Below are positions 5,561 to 6,756 of a DNA stretch of 6,756 nt, piece by piece. Source of the DNA: a bacterium UBA1790 (GTDB lineage: Bacteria > Bacteroidota > Bacteroidia > Bacteroidales > Muribaculaceae). Numbering within the stretch: position 1 is the first letter of the stretch; every line of letters begins with the position of its first letter. Below the pieces are notes generated by a model. That model was not told the DNA's origin, did not search any database, and saw nothing but the letters and a program-made list of their open reading frames with translations. The DNA is taken from NCBI GenBank assembly GCA_002314465.1, contig DCGA01000033.1, positions 11,901 through 18,656 on the forward strand, read 5' to 3'. Position numbers and translations under genes: made by a program.

Positions 5561-6498
5561 CAGAGTTTCAATTTAAATACGTTATAGGCGATGCCGCGGC
5601 CTCCCAGTCGTGCCTTTTGTTGTGCAAGGCCCTCGTTGAGGTACTGGCCGTGGTTCTCGCAAGAGATGCCGAAGTCGAAGTAACGGTAACCCTCGTCGGC
5701 CGATTGTGTGATGAGTGTGTCGAAGAGCAATGCCAGGGCTCCGCACTCACGGCCCTCGGGGGCTGCTGCGATATACTGGCTGTGAGCCACAGGACCTGCA
5801 TAGAACATAAGCACGCCCGCAACGATGTTTCCGTCAATGGTTGCGGTGTAGAGTTTGATGTTCTCGGGGAATCGCGACTGCAGCAGTTTTATCTCGGCTA
5901 CGGTGTGAACAGGACGGGTGTCGTAACGGCTCTCGAGCACACCTTGCAACACCTTCCAGTAGCCTTCGTAGTCGTTGCTTTCGCTCACCTGAACGCTGGC
6001 GCGTATTGCGCGGTTCACTGCGCTGCGGTTGCCGCGGTCAAAACGTATGGGTGCATCAAGGTCGATGGTTGTGGAGATGCTGCACTCGCCGAGTACTGCC
6101 CCGTGGCGGAACAATGCGTAGATGTCGTCCTCGGCAGGGTAGTTGTGGTAGATGTGCGGAACCGGTTTGTAAGTAAGTTCGGTTACCCCGTCGGCTCGCA
6201 TGAAATCTACCGCGGCATCCATGATGTGCATCATGGTCACTGCATCGCACTTGGGAAGCATGAGCCAACTGCCGTAGGTAAGCCCCTGGTGGGAATATAC
6301 GGCACCGCCCACACGGTTGGCGGGCAGCACAGCCACAACCTTACCGCCGTCCATTGCCATGAGCGAATAGTCGGTGAAGCGGTCGCTGTGATACTCCATG
6401 AAGGCACGGCGGTGCATGAAAGTGCCGTTGCGTGACGCGGCTACCGCCTCGTCCCACTGCGCCTGCATGCTGCTGTCGTATTTTACTATATCAATCAC
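5560..6498 (-). CDS. GNAT/FemAB-like acyltransferase of a glycan locus
   Basis: A 312-residue cytoplasmic protein of the FemAB-like double-GNAT type (PF13480-like), inferred to transfer an acetyl or aminoacyl group onto an amino sugar of a lipid-linked or nucleotide-linked glycan. Visible landmarks: NGTFMHRRAFMEYHSDRF (24-41), the opening motif of this group; VAVLPANRVGGAVYSHQGLT (55-74); TYKPVPHIYHNYPAEDDIYA (109-128); YTATIDGNIVAGVLMFYAGP (227-246) with HSQYIAAAPEG (249-259), the second GNAT core; and YFDFGISCENHGQYLNEGLA (283-302). The start is a GTG (MIDIVKY). No in-frame ATG exists upstream before a stop 18 bases back, and the next Met is residue 11, inside the conserved N-terminus. It follows the GH2 stop by 11 bases and overlaps the flippase start by one base, so the three genes form an operon. 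The flippase partnership supports a role in surface-glycan synthesis; the exact substrate is not visible. Confidence 0.83.
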   Translation of the reverse strand: MIDIVKYDSSMQAQWDEAVAASRNGTFMHRRAFMEYHSDRFTDYSLMAMDGGKVVAVLPANRVGGAVYSHQGLTYGSWLMLPKCDAVTMMHIMDAAVDFMRADGVTELTYKPVPHIYHNYPAEDDIYALFRHGAVLGECSISTTIDLDAPIRFDRGNRSAVNRAIRASVQVSESNDYEGYWKVLQGVLESRYDTRPVHTVAEIKLLQSRFPENIKLYTATIDGNIVAGVLMFYAGPVAHSQYIAAAPEGRECGALALLFDTLITQSADEGYRYFDFGISCENHGQYLNEGLAQQKARLGGRGIAYNVFKLKL

Positions 6499-6509
6499 TA
6501 TACTTATGT

Positions 6510-6756
6510 TTACTTAGTTGCAATTTTTACCGACGACTTCATGCCGGTCTTCTTGTCCTTGACGGTGAGAGTCATTTCGCCGGCCTGCTTGGTTGACTGA
6601 ACGAGTACCACGAGTTGGCCGTGGAACAGTTTCATGGTGGGCTCGGTGAATGTCTCGGTAGATGTGGCGTCGCCGTTGCACACTGCCTTGAACTGGCCTG
6701 CACCCTTAACGGTGAACTGTAACTGGTTGTCGGCGTCGGGACACAGCGTGCCGTTC
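6510..6756 (-). CDS. Glycoside hydrolase family 2 (beta-galactosidase-like) protein, C-terminal fragment
   Basis: Only the last 81 residues are present, ending at TAA (6512-6510); the catalytic part lies beyond base 6756. The frame reads NGTLCPDADNQLQFTVKGAG, then AVCNGDATSTETF (24-36), MKLFHGQLVVLVQSTKQAGE (41-60) and a short beta tail KDKKTGMKSSVKIATK. The order N-G-x-x-C-P-x-A-D-N, G-x-G-x-F, x-N-G-D-x, F-x-G-x-L-x-x-x-V-Q-S, A-G is the signature of the immunoglobulin-like C-terminal domain that closes many Bacteroidales GH2 beta-galactosidases. Such enzymes are usually exported and remove terminal beta-galactosyl or related residues; activity cannot be judged from the tail alone. It is the upstream member of the operon with the acyltransferase and flippase (11-base gap). 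The promoter lies outside the window. Confidence 0.75.
   Translation of the reverse strand, partial: NGTLCPDADNQLQFTVKGAGQFKAVCNGDATSTETFTEPTMKLFHGQLVVLVQSTKQAGEMTLTVKDKKTGMKSSVKIATK

Noticed and set aside
5518..6435. Long open frame (305 codons) on the plus strand, antisense to the acyltransferase gene
   Set aside because: Its protein is unusually rich in Cys, Val and His with no recognisable motif, while the minus strand encodes a clear GNAT-like protein. It is a by-product of GC-rich codon use.

Overview
The window looks like a chromosomal piece from a gut-type Bacteroidales bacterium. The reasons are: promoters of the TAnnTTTG (-7) type with a TTTG -33 box; no clear Shine-Dalgarno sequences before most genes; three lipoproteins, one with an acidic run after the lipid cysteine; a NigD-like protein; and a glycoside hydrolase family 2 (GH2) tail of the Bacteroidetes beta-galactosidase type. 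GC is about 55-60% in spot-counted stretches of the flippase and binding-protein genes, and lower in the intergenic DNA. Family level (Muribaculaceae, Prevotellaceae or Bacteroidaceae) cannot be settled by eye.

Layout. Bases 1-2734 hold four genes, all on the minus strand. In transcription order they are a NigD-like lipoprotein (2734 to 1970), a small unrecognised lipoprotein (1871 to 1377), and a FecB/BtuF-type lipoprotein that binds substrate for an ABC importer (1264 to 167). The last is the start of a FecCD-type permease (176 to beyond base 1) that overlaps the binding-protein gene by 10 bases. Each of the first three genes has its own -7 box, and a good intrinsic terminator separates the small lipoprotein from the importer. 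The importer probably takes up an iron-siderophore, haem or corrinoid compound; the sequence does not say which.

Bases 2735-2898 are a divergent promoter region. Bases 2899-4047 on the plus strand encode NagA, N-acetylglucosamine-6-phosphate deacetylase, as a single-gene unit. It has a near-ideal Bacteroidetes promoter and ends at a strong hairpin terminator.

Bases 4127-6756 hold a minus-strand operon: the C-terminal end of a GH2 enzyme (running in from beyond 6756), a FemAB/GNAT-like acyltransferase (6498 to 5560) and a Wzx-type polysaccharide flippase (5560 to 4127). The GH2 stop is 11 bases before the acyltransferase start, and the acyltransferase stop overlaps the flippase start in TGATG. 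The last two genes suggest modification of a lipid-linked glycan followed by its transfer across the inner membrane. The operon converges with nagA on one hairpin that can serve both strands.

No clear undescribed system is visible. The points most worth a second look are the GH2-acyltransferase-flippase coupling, the two lipoproteins beside the importer, and the homopolymer tracts inside the promoter spacer of the low-GC small lipoprotein gene. No RNA genes, mobile elements or CRISPR arrays were seen, and no gene-free stretch exceeds about 165 bases.
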